Positions 7,064-15,285 of a stretch of 64,000 nucleotides of DNA are shown in pieces. The translations under genes were made by a program, and so were the position numbers. Source of the DNA: Desulfocicer sp963675955 (GTDB taxonomy: Bacteria > Desulfobacterota > Desulfobacteria > Desulfobacterales > Desulfobacteraceae); contig CAXXVR010000002.1 in NCBI GenBank assembly GCA_963675955.2, positions 868,001 through 932,000 on the forward strand. The letters run 5' to 3'. Under the pieces are notes generated by a model, which worked only from the letters and a program-made list of their open reading frames with translations, did no database searches and was not told the DNA's origin. Within the stretch, counting starts at the first letter, position 1. The number at the start of each line of letters is the position of its first letter.

Positions 7064-9691
7064 TCAACGGGGCTTTTTTTCAAGAATAATTTGTGGAAGT
7101 GCATTTAGGATGGCAAGTCTGGTGGCTTTCACATCCTGGGGGTCTGACAGTTTCTCATTGTGCAGGGTCTTGACATAAAATATATCTACCACCTGATCCA
7201 CCTTGGTGGCTGCCATGGCAATTCTCACATCAATGCCCTGGAGGTAAAGGATATGGGTGATGGCAAACAACAGGCCGGGAAAATCATAGGTAAATACCTC
7301 AATTATGGTGAAAAAACTGGAGCTTGCATTGTCGATCTCCACCCGGTTGGGTCTGGCAGTCTGGCCCGATGAAAGGGTCAGAGTTCTGGGCAGTTTCTTT
7401 TTTAATCGATCAAGAAAGCAGTCGTCGGCAATGGCAAGATGCAGATCCTTTTCTGCTTTTTCCCATTTTTCTGTTTCAAAGAGCCGGTCCCGGGGGGGCA
7501 TTACCTTGAAAATATCAAGGGCGGTATTGTTCCCCCAGGCATAGGCCTGGGATCCCACGATGTTAAGACCGTTCAGGAAAAACACACCCGCCAGTTTGAA
7601 AAAAAATCCCGGTGTGTCTTTTCCGCAGATTGCAATGGTTCGAATTTCGGTGTCTGCTTCCTGCTTGACCGTCCACAGAAAATCATTATTACCGAGTTTT
7701 TTATGAAGGTCAAGATGTTCAATGATTTCTTCCGGGGGCACATAGAGCAGGTACCGGTGGGCCATGGAATCCAGTGCCCGGGTCAGTTCCGTTTTATTCC
7801 ATGAGGGCTTCTTAAGTGCCAGCACATCTGTTTTTTTCTTTTGTATGATCTTCGTGGCTTTCCGGGAGGCAAGTTCGCCTTTTTTAAGGATGCCCAGAAT
7901 TTTTAAAAACAGCTCTTTGAGCAGATTTTCCGTCCAGTCGTTCCAGGCTTTGGGACCGGTGGCCCGGGAATCGGCCACGGTGAGAAGGTATAGCATCCGC
8001 AGTCGCCCCACGCGGTTGATTCGGTTGGCGCATAGAACAATGGTTTCCTCATCACTGATATCCCGGCGGGTGGCTGCCTTGATGAGAAACAGATGATTTT
8101 CAATGAGAAAACAGGTTTCGTCGATATCCGCCTGGGCATACCCAAATCTTTTAAGAATTTTTGCGGCAATTTCGGCCCCTCTGGCCGAGTGTTCCAGGGC
8201 TGGGTCTCCTTTTCCGATGTCGTGGAGCAGGGCTGCCATCAAGAGGTTTTTTCGGTTCCGAACCTCTTTGTATATGGCATGGTAAAATGCACTTTTGTTT
8301 CTGCCTTCGGTCTCTTTTTTTAGACCGTTGATTTCCTGAACACACCGAATTGAGTGCTTGTCCACGGGAAAAAGATGGTACTGATTGTATTGAATTTTGT
8401 GTACAAGCCGAGAAAATTCTGGAATGAATTTCACCAGAAGACCGGTGGTGAGCATGACGTTGAGCACATTGAATTCCCAGAAGGATGTGGCCAGTATCTT
8501 CTCAAAGTCTTTGACATGGGAGGGATTTTTTCGGAATTTCTCGTCCACCAGATGAACAAATTCCCCGACGATTCGTCTGGATTCAATGGAAAGAGGAGTT
8601 TTTAATCTACCACTTTCCACAAATATTTTCAACAGCAGCCGGGGATTCCTGGGGATGTTACTGATGGATGAAAATTCCAGGCGGCGGCGTTGGATTTGGA
8701 TCCCCCGTGTGGAGGTGGGGCGGGCGGGAAAGGAGAATCGTTTTCCCCGTTTGTCCAGCAAAATGGTTTCAGTGACCCGCTGGTTTGTCTCTTTTAAAAA
8801 ATCCATCCTGGCATGGAGTTCTCCCATGAAATTTTCCACTGCCTGGTGGCGGTATCGGCCTTTAAATCCAAGTAGTTTTGCCATCTCTACCTGGTGTTCA
8901 AAATGGAGTTGATCACATTTTCTGCCGGTTATGTAATGGAGTCGATTGCGGATACTCCAGATAAAGGCCAGGGCTTCTTCAAGGGTTTCATACTCTTCAT
9001 GGGATAAAAAACCATTGCGTTCCAGGTCCCTTCTGCAGCGAATATCTGCTTTGATGCGGGCATACCATAACAGGGTGTGATAGTCTCTTAACCCGCCATG
9101 ACCGGATTTAAGATTGGGTTCCAGAAGGTAGGTGGAATCACCAAAATCCCGATGGCGCTGTCTGCCGTTATCAATGAGGCGGTTCAGACTTTTTTCCTGG
9201 TATCGGGCGGACAATTTTTTTCGAAATTGTTCTCTGAGTTTAAAATAGATGGGGGATGATCCACAGATGAATCGCACATCAAGCATGGTGGTGAGAATGT
9301 CAAACTGCTTCCAGGCCATGGAAAGACATTCCTTGACAGTTCTGATTGCGTATCCGGTTTCAAGGTGGATGTCCCACAGGGGGTATAGGATTTCCTTTAC
9401 CAGCTGTTCCGTTTCCCGGGGGACTTTTTTTTCAAACAGCAGCAACAGGTCCACATCGGAATGGACGCATTGTTCCTGGCGACCATATCCACCCAATGCC
9501 ACCAGGACCACTGGATTGCCCTGGAAAGTCATGGCAGCTGCAGCCTGACTTTTTCCAAGGGCGGACTGAAAATATTCATCCAGAATTCTGGAAAAGGATT
9601 CCAGAAACCGGGGTTCTTTCTGTTTCAGGAAGTTTTTAATCAGCCGGTCCCGGTTCTCTATCAGTATGGTGGCGTCTGTCTTGTTTTTCAT
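7064..9691 (-). CDS. glnD: [Protein-PII] uridylyltransferase / uridylyl-removing enzyme
   Basis: This 875-residue bifunctional enzyme adds UMP to PII when nitrogen is scarce and removes it when glutamine is plentiful. Domains in order: nucleotidyltransferase with GGYGRQE (67-73) and SDVDLLLLF (metal-binding Asp near 79 and 81); a helical GlnD domain; an HD hydrolase domain with LLHDIGKGD near residue 490; and two C-terminal ACT domains (about 680-750 and 795-870), which sense glutamine. The length matches the usual ~860-900. It is the first gene of the operon and lies 33 bases downstream of the predicted start point of the sigma-54 promoter at 9736-9751. The glnB start is 50 bases further on. 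Confidence 0.96.
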   Translation of the reverse strand: MKNKTDATILIENRDRLIKNFLKQKEPRFLESFSRILDEYFQSALGKSQAAAAMTFQGNPVVLVALGGYGRQEQCVHSDVDLLLLFEKKVPRETEQLVKEILYPLWDIHLETGYAIRTVKECLSMAWKQFDILTTMLDVRFICGSSPIYFKLREQFRKKLSARYQEKSLNRLIDNGRQRHRDFGDSTYLLEPNLKSGHGGLRDYHTLLWYARIKADIRCRRDLERNGFLSHEEYETLEEALAFIWSIRNRLHYITGRKCDQLHFEHQVEMAKLLGFKGRYRHQAVENFMGELHARMDFLKETNQRVTETILLDKRGKRFSFPARPTSTRGIQIQRRRLEFSSISNIPRNPRLLLKIFVESGRLKTPLSIESRRIVGEFVHLVDEKFRKNPSHVKDFEKILATSFWEFNVLNVMLTTGLLVKFIPEFSRLVHKIQYNQYHLFPVDKHSIRCVQEINGLKKETEGRNKSAFYHAIYKEVRNRKNLLMAALLHDIGKGDPALEHSARGAEIAAKILKRFGYAQADIDETCFLIENHLFLIKAATRRDISDEETIVLCANRINRVGRLRMLYLLTVADSRATGPKAWNDWTENLLKELFLKILGILKKGELASRKATKIIQKKKTDVLALKKPSWNKTELTRALDSMAHRYLLYVPPEEIIEHLDLHKKLGNNDFLWTVKQEADTEIRTIAICGKDTPGFFFKLAGVFFLNGLNIVGSQAYAWGNNTALDIFKVMPPRDRLFETEKWEKAEKDLHLAIADDCFLDRLKKKLPRTLTLSSGQTARPNRVEIDNASSSFFTIIEVFTYDFPGLLFAITHILYLQGIDVRIAMAATKVDQVVDIFYVKTLHNEKLSDPQDVKATRLAILNALPQIILEKKPR

Positions 9692-9735
9692 GGCGTTCGC
9701 TGCTCTGTAATAGTTTTTCGGTTAGTGATTTGCTA

Positions 9736-9751
9736 TGCAAAGAAAATGCCA
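9736..9751 (-). promoter_or_regulatory. Sigma-54 promoter of glnD-glnB-glnA
   Basis: On the minus strand the sequence TGGCATTTTCTTTGCA matches the -24/-12 consensus TGGCACnnnnnTTGCA, with GG and GC separated by exactly 10 bases. It lies about 45 bases before the glnD ATG. A nitrogen operon is a classic NtrC/sigma-54 target, which supports the call. Confidence 0.8.
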
Positions 9752-10111
9752 CGGGTATATGGGGGGTGAAGAGGCCGGTATTCAGGGGCTTGAGCCATTG
9801 GGTACCGGGTATTTATTGCAAATTTGTCATGCGTTTTTCGTGGTAAATTGCAAAAATGTTTTGTGAATCTGCCGGGCAGTGACGTTGAATCGGTGCCTGG
9901 ACACCCCTGTATGATGATAGCCACCAGGGACGGTGGGCGGTGCAAAAAGAATATACCTGTCCACCCCCGACGATCTCTTCGGAGGTGGATTCCATTATGA
10001 CTAAACCCAATTTTTCCGCGTTGATGTTATGACGACGTGAATTTCATGTGTTGCGTGACATGGCAGCCCATGAAGTTGTTAAACGGTTGGAAACAGTGGA
10101 TGTGATGGTAA
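9752..10111. other. Long upstream region between glnD and tatA
   Basis: There is no convincing gene in these 360 bases. It is the place to expect NtrC-type activator sites for the glnD promoter. A partial inverted repeat TTGCAAATTT...AAATTGCAA is visible near 9817-9856, and GCCACC...GGTGGGCGGTGCA near 9919-9942. A stretch around 9880-10000 can fold into hairpins, but I could not match it to a known RNA family. Confidence 0.35.
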
Positions 10112-10300
10112 TTATTTTTTGTCGTTCTCCAGTTTTTCAGGTTCTTTGTCTTCGGTTTCCACTTCTTTTGTGGCTTTCTTAAAATTTTTAATGCCCTTTC
10201 CAATGCCAGAACCGATTTCTGGAAGTTTCCCTGCACCAAAAATAATAAGAATAATTACAAGGATAATTATCAGTTCCGGCATGCCAATTCCACCAATCAT
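10112..10300 (-). CDS. tatA: Twin-arginine translocase subunit TatA/E
   Basis: TatA forms the protein-conducting part of the Tat pathway, which exports folded, often cofactor-containing proteins. The 62-residue product has the standard form: a short N-terminus, one membrane helix (about residues 7-22, ELIIILVIILIIFGAGKLPE), the conserved FGAGKLPEIG hinge, an amphipathic helix GIGKGIKNFKKA and a charged tail. The start at 10300 is supported by AGGAG 8 bases upstream. It is a single gene, without tatB or tatC beside it. It is preceded by a strong sigma-70 promoter at 10446-10474, leaving a leader of about 140 bases. Confidence 0.95.
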   Translation of the reverse strand: MIGGIGMPELIIILVIILIIFGAGKLPEIGSGIGKGIKNFKKATKEVETEDKEPEKLENDKK

Positions 10301-10445
10301 AGTGCACTCCTGTATCTGATGTGCCTCATCAGGTTTTATGTAAAAACGAAAATACAGTAAAAAGACTTTTTGTGACAGGTACCCACAATTCTTGCCCTGG
10401 AAGCCTGTAAACATAGCAAAGTATAATTATAACGTATAGCGAAAA

Positions 10446-10474
10446 TTTATAGCATTCGGTGTGTTCGGTGTCAA
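10446..10474 (-). promoter_or_regulatory. Sigma-70 promoter of tatA
   Basis: On the minus strand, TTGACA (10474-10469) and TATAAA (10451-10446) are separated by 17 bases, a near-consensus promoter directed at tatA. Confidence 0.7.
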
Positions 10475-10683
10475 TCATTTAAAGGACTTGGGAGGTGGAT
10501 CGGTAAGTTCTCAACAGATTCGGGCAGTTGAGAAACTTTTTTGGACAGCATCCGTGCAATAAAATCCTTGAGTGGTATTGAAAGATGCTTTATCCTGCCA
10601 CAAAATATGACCATGGACCCATAAGGCAAAAGAAACGTAAAGACATAGACCAATAAACCAATGAACCCATACCAGGAGTTGCC

Positions 10684-11541
10684 ATGACACCCAAAAGAGA
10701 AAAGAAATTGCAGTTTTCAGGCGCCCATAAATATGTCCTTGATCCCGAACTTGCCAGCATCGTGAATATTTCCATGGCCCTGGAAATGCCCCTGCTCCTT
10801 AAAGGAGAACCCGGCACCGGTAAAACCATGCTGGCCCACGCCATTGCAGAGAGCCTTGGCATGCCTCTCATGGTTCTCAATGTAAAATCGAGCATGAAAC
10901 TCATTGAGGCTCTTTACCAGTACGACACCCTTACCCGCCTGAATGACAGCCGGTTTGGGGATTCACAACGCGATGTCAGTGACATTGACGCCTACATTAA
11001 AATGGGAAAAATCGGCCAGGCATTCATGGCGGAGAAACGAACTGTGCTGCTCATCGATGAGATCGACAAGGCTGATACCGATTTCCAGGACGATATGCTC
11101 GATGTGCTGGATCAGATGCAGTTTGACATCATAGAAACCGATCGCACGATCCAGGCCCGACACCGACCTGTGATCATTATTACCTCCAATGCCAAGAAAG
11201 ATCTGTCAGATCCTTTTCTGGGCCGGTGCAATTTTCATCACATTGCCTTTCCCGACCCTAAAATGATGCGAAAAATTATATCTGTTCATTTTCCGGACAT
11301 TGATACCACACTGGCAGAGCATGCCATTTCATCTTTTTATACTCTCCGGGATGTGGACGGCATTGAGAAAAAACCAGCCACCAGGGAGCTTATTAACTGG
11401 ATTCGGGCCCTGGATGCGGATCCGGATTTCCGGGCCAGGGATCTGGTAAAGGGGGCTGTGCCCTTTCTTGGGGTATTGTTCAAAAAAAGCCCGGATTATG
11501 AAAAGGTGCAGAGTCTTTCCACCAGACGTCGATTTTTCTAG
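10684..11541 (+). CDS. MoxR-family AAA+ ATPase
   Basis: The 285-residue protein is a MoxR-type AAA+ chaperone-like ATPase. Walker A is GEPGTGKT (41-48), Walker B LLIDEID (122-128), sensor 1 is the TSNAKKDLSDPFLGR stretch, and a C-terminal lid domain follows. MoxR proteins usually work with a von Willebrand factor A (VWA) partner to mature or insert metal cofactors or to remodel protein complexes; a VWA gene follows directly. AGGAG precedes the ATG. The target in this organism is unknown. Confidence 0.9.
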   Translation: MTPKREKKLQFSGAHKYVLDPELASIVNISMALEMPLLLKGEPGTGKTMLAHAIAESLGMPLMVLNVKSSMKLIEALYQYDTLTRLNDSRFGDSQRDVSDIDAYIKMGKIGQAFMAEKRTVLLIDEIDKADTDFQDDMLDVLDQMQFDIIETDRTIQARHRPVIIITSNAKKDLSDPFLGRCNFHHIAFPDPKMMRKIISVHFPDIDTTLAEHAISSFYTLRDVDGIEKKPATRELINWIRALDADPDFRARDLVKGAVPFLGVLFKKSPDYEKVQSLSTRRRFF

Positions 11542-11692
11542 CAGCTGTTACTTGTTTGGGCCTTGATCATACCATCGGTCAGCCATCATCACTGGTGGAG
11601 TCGGGCCTGTGCGATTGGATGCTTACATTTTTCAGGCCCTCACCTTTTCAGGTGGGGCGGCCCGTTTTGATGGGGGCAGGGATGCAAATACC

Positions 11693-12880
11693 ATGTTTAT
11701 CTCTTTTTTTTATAAATTAAAGGAAGTGGGGATACCCGTTACCCCCACTTCATTTCTGACGCTTCAACGGGCATTGAACCGGGGGCTTGTAAAATCTCTG
11801 GATGACTTTTATACCTGTGCCCGGGCCATTCTTATCAAGAGTGAGCGTTATTTTGATCTCTATGACCAGGTGTTTTCCTTTTGTTTTGAGGGGGTGCCCC
11901 TGCCGGAAAATCAGGGGTTTGAAATTGATGAATTGGCCCAGGCCATGCTGGATGAATGGTTGAAGGATCCAAAGCAATTAAGTGATGCCCTGGGAATTGA
12001 TCCAGCCACCTTGAAAAATCTTACCCCTGAAGAACTCATTGATTATTTTAAAGAGCGCTTAAAAGATCAGAAGGGCAGGCACCAGGGTGGAAACAAGTGG
12101 ATTGGCACCGGTGGTACCTCCCCGGTGGGGCATTCTGGGTATCATCCCGGAGGCATGCGGGTGGCAGGAGAATCCAGGAATAAATCAGCCCTGAAAGTGG
12201 CCGGGGAAAGGCGGTACAAAGATTACTCCGGCAGGGGACCCTTGACCCAGGCCATGATGGGAGAAGCCTTGAAACGCCTCCGTAATCTGGTGCCCAGTGG
12301 TCCCAGGGATCAGGTGAATGTGGATGAAACCATTTACCAGACCATGAAAAACGGGGGGGAGATTGAGCTGGTCTTTGATCGTTCGTTAAGGGATCGACTT
12401 AAGGTGATGCTGGCCATTGATAACGGTGGATGGTCCATGGACCCTCATATTCCCGTGGTTCAGACCCTGTTTGATTATGCCAGATCCCAGTTCAAGGAGG
12501 TCAGGACCTGTTTTTTTCATAATACCATTTATGATTGTGTCTGGGATGATCCGGCCCGGTATAGGAAGCCCCGGGCCATTGATGGATTTTTAAAGATGGA
12601 CCCTGAAACCCGTTTTATTGTGGTGGGGGATGCCAGTATGGCACCCTATGAACTCATGGCCCGGGATGGCTCCATTCATATCCAGGAGCGCAGCGGAAAG
12701 CCAAGTATTGAACGGCTTAAATTCATTGCCGATACCTTTCCCCATGCCGTATGGCTCAATCCTGTGCCCAGCCGGATGTGGGGTTATACGCATTCGATCA
12801 TGACCATTGCGTCTATTTTCCCCATGTTTGAACTTTCCCTTGACGGACTTGAAAAGGCGGTGGCCCATATGATGTCCTGA
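11693..12880 (+). CDS. VWA-domain (CoxE-like) protein, partner of MoxR ATPase
   Basis: This protein of about 395 residues pairs with the MoxR ATPase immediately upstream. The start was placed at MFISFFYKLKEVGIPVTP, a typical CoxE-like N-terminus, though the frame stays open to 11609. The N-terminal half is helical, followed by a Gly/Arg-rich middle region. The VWA domain begins at LKVMLAIDNGGWSM. The usual metal-site motif DxSxS is replaced by D-N-G-G-W-S, so metal binding may be altered. MoxR/VWA pairs act on cofactor assembly or large complexes; the client here is not evident. Confidence 0.85.
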   Translation: MFISFFYKLKEVGIPVTPTSFLTLQRALNRGLVKSLDDFYTCARAILIKSERYFDLYDQVFSFCFEGVPLPENQGFEIDELAQAMLDEWLKDPKQLSDALGIDPATLKNLTPEELIDYFKERLKDQKGRHQGGNKWIGTGGTSPVGHSGYHPGGMRVAGESRNKSALKVAGERRYKDYSGRGPLTQAMMGEALKRLRNLVPSGPRDQVNVDETIYQTMKNGGEIELVFDRSLRDRLKVMLAIDNGGWSMDPHIPVVQTLFDYARSQFKEVRTCFFHNTIYDCVWDDPARYRKPRAIDGFLKMDPETRFIVVGDASMAPYELMARDGSIHIQERSGKPSIERLKFIADTFPHAVWLNPVPSRMWGYTHSIMTIASIFPMFELSLDGLEKAVAHMMS

Positions 12881-12885
12881 GTCGA

Positions 12886-12924
12886 GTGCAGTCCCGAACA
12901 GGTGAATATAGAGCACTGACCAAA
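12886..12924 (+). repeat. Short dispersed repeat, copy 1
   Basis: About 40 bases built on GCAGTCCCGAACAGGTGAAT, then GAGCACTGACCAAA. Similar sequences are at 15215-15252 and 23731-23769. It sits between two convergent genes. Confidence 0.5.
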
Positions 12925-12933
12925 CCTTACACA

Positions 12934-13737
12934 TTAACCGGAATACTTACAGAAATTATGGGAAATATTGTAAAGCTTCAGGGTGTTGTGCCAGATAGTT
13001 TCTGAAAGTTCCTGGGGATCTTTCCCGGTAATATCGGCAATTTTATGAAGCACAGCTGCCACAAAGGCAGGTTCGTTTCTTCGGGTTTTATTTTTCATGG
13101 GGGCCGGGGTCAGATAGGGGGCGTCGGTTTCAATGAGCAGTCGTTCTTCCGGGATGAGGGGAATCAATTGTCTTAAAAACGCCCCGCGCTGTTGAAGGGT
13201 GACAATTCCGGTGACGCCAATGTGATATCCCAGATCAAGGTATTTAAACATCTCTTCCCTGGTACCGCTGAAACAGTGGACCACACCCTGGCGTTTCTGA
13301 TTGTCCATGTCCGTCAGGATTTCAAGCAGTCTTCCCCCGGAGTCCCGCTCGTGGAAAATCATGGGAAGCCCCAGTTCATCGGCGGCTTCAATCTGACGGA
13401 TAAACCATTTTTCCTGGTCTTCCATGGGTGAATGCATGCGGTTGAAATCAAGTCCGGTTTCCCCCCAGGCCTTTACCTTTTCATGGGTTGCAAGGCTGGT
13501 AAGTGCTTTCATTACCTCCTCGGAACAATGCTTTACGTCATGGGGATGTACCCCCACGGATGTGAAGATGTGCGGGTATTTTTCCACCATCTTTACGGCC
13601 TTCTGTGATGTCTCAAGGTCGATACCCGCCACCATGATGGCTTCTACCCCTGCCTCCTGCGCCCGCAAAAGGGTTTCGGGAAAATCTTTCTTAAAGCTTA
13701 TATCATCTATGTGTGCATGGCTGTCAAATAGCCGCAT
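12934..13737 (-). CDS. tatD: TatD-family metal-dependent hydrolase / DNase
   Basis: The 267-residue TIM-barrel metalloenzyme belongs to the TatD/YcfH/YjjV group, whose members have 3'-5' exonuclease or related activities. Metal ligands are all visible: HAHID at the N-terminus, GETGLDF near residue 92, FHERDSGG, HCFSG and ETDAPYL. TatD proteins are not part of the Tat translocase despite the name. The gene is alone and convergent with the VWA gene. Confidence 0.92.
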   Translation of the reverse strand: MRLFDSHAHIDDISFKKDFPETLLRAQEAGVEAIMVAGIDLETSQKAVKMVEKYPHIFTSVGVHPHDVKHCSEEVMKALTSLATHEKVKAWGETGLDFNRMHSPMEDQEKWFIRQIEAADELGLPMIFHERDSGGRLLEILTDMDNQKRQGVVHCFSGTREEMFKYLDLGYHIGVTGIVTLQQRGAFLRQLIPLIPEERLLIETDAPYLTPAPMKNKTRRNEPAFVAAVLHKIADITGKDPQELSETIWHNTLKLYNISHNFCKYSG

Positions 13738-13928
13738 TCCTGTCCCCCCATCGTGTGTCTGTTTTTTTTGTTGTCATGTGTAAAATTGCCTTGCCCGAAA
13801 TATCAGAACAAAGGACAAAGACTGTACAAAAGAATATCCATGGGATCAAGGAAAAAGTCGAGAGGATGGAGAGAACCCTGGCAGGGCAGAGAAAAAAGCG
13901 GGTACGGGAAAAGCCTGGTGGGTCATAA

Positions 13929-13959
13929 TAAAAGCGGGCCGGGGGAAGCCCGCTTTTAT
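13929..13959. terminator. Bidirectional terminator
   Basis: AAAAGCGGGC pairs with GCCCGCTTTT around an 8-base loop, flanked by A and T runs on both sides. It ends the zraP-like gene on the minus strand. Confidence 0.85.
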
Positions 13960-14001
13960 TCATAAGTGGATGGGTTTAATGGAGAAGTACTTTGTTAAAC
14001 C

Positions 14002-14589
14002 TTATTCAGCGGCGGGTGTGGCCTCATCTGCAGGGATTTTTTCATCGCCGGAGTACACTGCCGGTGTTTCCAGCAGCCGGGGACAATTTGCCCTGGGAGC
14101 GTAATGGTGACGGCCCTTTTGGGGACCATGAAATTTGCCCCTGCCTTCAAACATTCCCATTCCTTTTCCCATGCCGTTGAACATCATGGGGACCTTCAGT
14201 TCCGGTGCAATGGCCTTAACTTTCAGCGCAAATTCAATGCCCTTGGTCATCATGATTTTCTGGGCATCTGCAAGCTCGGCTGCCAGGGAAAGCAGCTGAT
14301 CCTGATCTGGTGAGGTGGTTTCCATGAGAATACGGATAGCTTCGTGCTTTGAGACCATGATAACGCGCTGTGGGGCGGTTTCATCAACAAATTCCTGTCG
14401 CAGATTCATGATTTGGGTTTTCTGTTCCTGGGTTAAGGCTGCCCATTGCTGACCTGGACCATTCATGTAGCGTGGGCAATCCCTGTTACCCCGGTTTCTC
14501 TTGCCATTGCAGTTACCAGCAAAGGCGAAACTGGTGAGGGTCATAAGGATGACGACGATGGCTGTGAAGATCAATGCCTGTTTTTTCAT
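14002..14589 (-). CDS. zraP: Periplasmic Spy/ZraP-like stress protein
   Basis: This 195-residue protein has an N-terminal signal peptide (MKKQALIFTAIVVILMTLTSFAFA, cut after AFA) and a helical core with an LTQEQKTQIMNLRQEF motif, the LTxxQ signature of the Spy/CpxP/ZraP family of periplasmic chaperones and zinc sensors. The C-terminal half is rich in Met, Gly and His (FNGMGKGMGMFEGRGKF, then HHYAP), which suits metal binding. The ATG at 14589 has AAGGAGA before it. As in E. coli, it is divergent from a ZraS-like kinase gene, and it carries a perfect sigma-54 promoter at 14739-14753, so ZraR-type control is very likely. Confidence 0.8.
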   Translation of the reverse strand: MKKQALIFTAIVVILMTLTSFAFAGNCNGKRNRGNRDCPRYMNGPGQQWAALTQEQKTQIMNLRQEFVDETAPQRVIMVSKHEAIRILMETTSPDQDQLLSLAAELADAQKIMMTKGIEFALKVKAIAPELKVPMMFNGMGKGMGMFEGRGKFHGPQKGRHHYAPRANCPRLLETPAVYSGDEKIPADEATPAAE

Positions 14590-14738
14590 GGTATATCTCC
14601 TTGTAATTATAGTTTTAAACAATTTTTTTCTCAATCTCTGGCATTGGTATTGCTTTACTATGTTCAAAACCAGCAAACACCGGAAGTTGAGCAGTTATCT
14701 TACGGGAAAAAATATTTTTTCTTCTGGTGATTATTAAA

Positions 14739-14753
14739 GCAAATAGCGTGCCA
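14739..14753 (-). promoter_or_regulatory. Sigma-54 promoter of zraP-like gene
   Basis: On the minus strand, TGGCACGCTATTTGC is a perfect -24/-12 element. It lies about 150 bases before the zraP-like ATG and faces it. The NtrC-type regulator at 17526-18893 is the likely activator. Confidence 0.88.
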
Positions 14754-15285
14754 GTTTCGTTTTTTATCCTGGAATGTTCGAAAAAAAGGATATTGATTGG
14801 TATCTGAACCCGTCATGGCAAGTGCTGAAATGGAGCTGATATGATAGTAATCTTTTTTATATAACCATTTGTATTCAACGTGATAAATGAGCAATTGTAT
14901 TGCCAATATGAATATTTGCCAATTCGTACAGGAGGGTAAAAAACTGACCTCATCCGAACCGGCCTGTAATATGATAATATCAGGAATATGAAACATGCAG
15001 CGGGGGCCTCTCGGGTGGGGTTAGGTGGGAAAATTTTAAATAATTGGATATTTATTACCCATCTTGATATATCCAATAGCGTAAAAAATACCCAGCTGAC
15101 CTGCTGGTAAAAAACGGAGGCCTTGATCATAGATTGACACAAACCCATGCTATATATGCATTCAGCACTTTATTTTCATCTGTTTGGGTCCGCTCACATA
15201 GTATTCATGTGCTATGCAGTCCCAGACAGGTGAATATGGGGCATTGCCCAAATATTTACAATATAAACCCAAATATTTATAAGGC
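14754..15285. other. Divergent control region between zraP-like and zraS-like genes
   Basis: There is no gene in this ~530 bases. It should hold the activator sites for the sigma-54 promoter at 14739. A TTGACA box lies near 15133-15138 on the plus strand with a TATA-rich stretch after it, a weak candidate for the zraS promoter; I see no good second sigma-54 site. A short dispersed repeat lies at 15215-15252. Confidence 0.4.
15215..15252 (+). repeat. Short dispersed repeat, copy 2
   Basis: GCAGTCCCAGACAGGTGAAT followed by GGGGCATTGCCCAAA; see copies at 12886 and 23731. It lies 35 bases before the kinase start codon. Confidence 0.5.

Noticed and set aside
9752..10110. 6S or SRP RNA gene between glnD and tatA
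   Set aside because: Some hairpins can be drawn, but the conserved SRP loop bases and the 6S closing stem were not found.
13753..13965. Possible 70-residue protein upstream of the zraP terminator
   Set aside because: It ends inside the terminator hairpin, has no ribosome site and has no domain-like sequence.
15080..15285. Second sigma-54 promoter for zraS
   Set aside because: The nearest match, TGACACAAACCCATGCT, has wrong spacing and lacks the GG pair.
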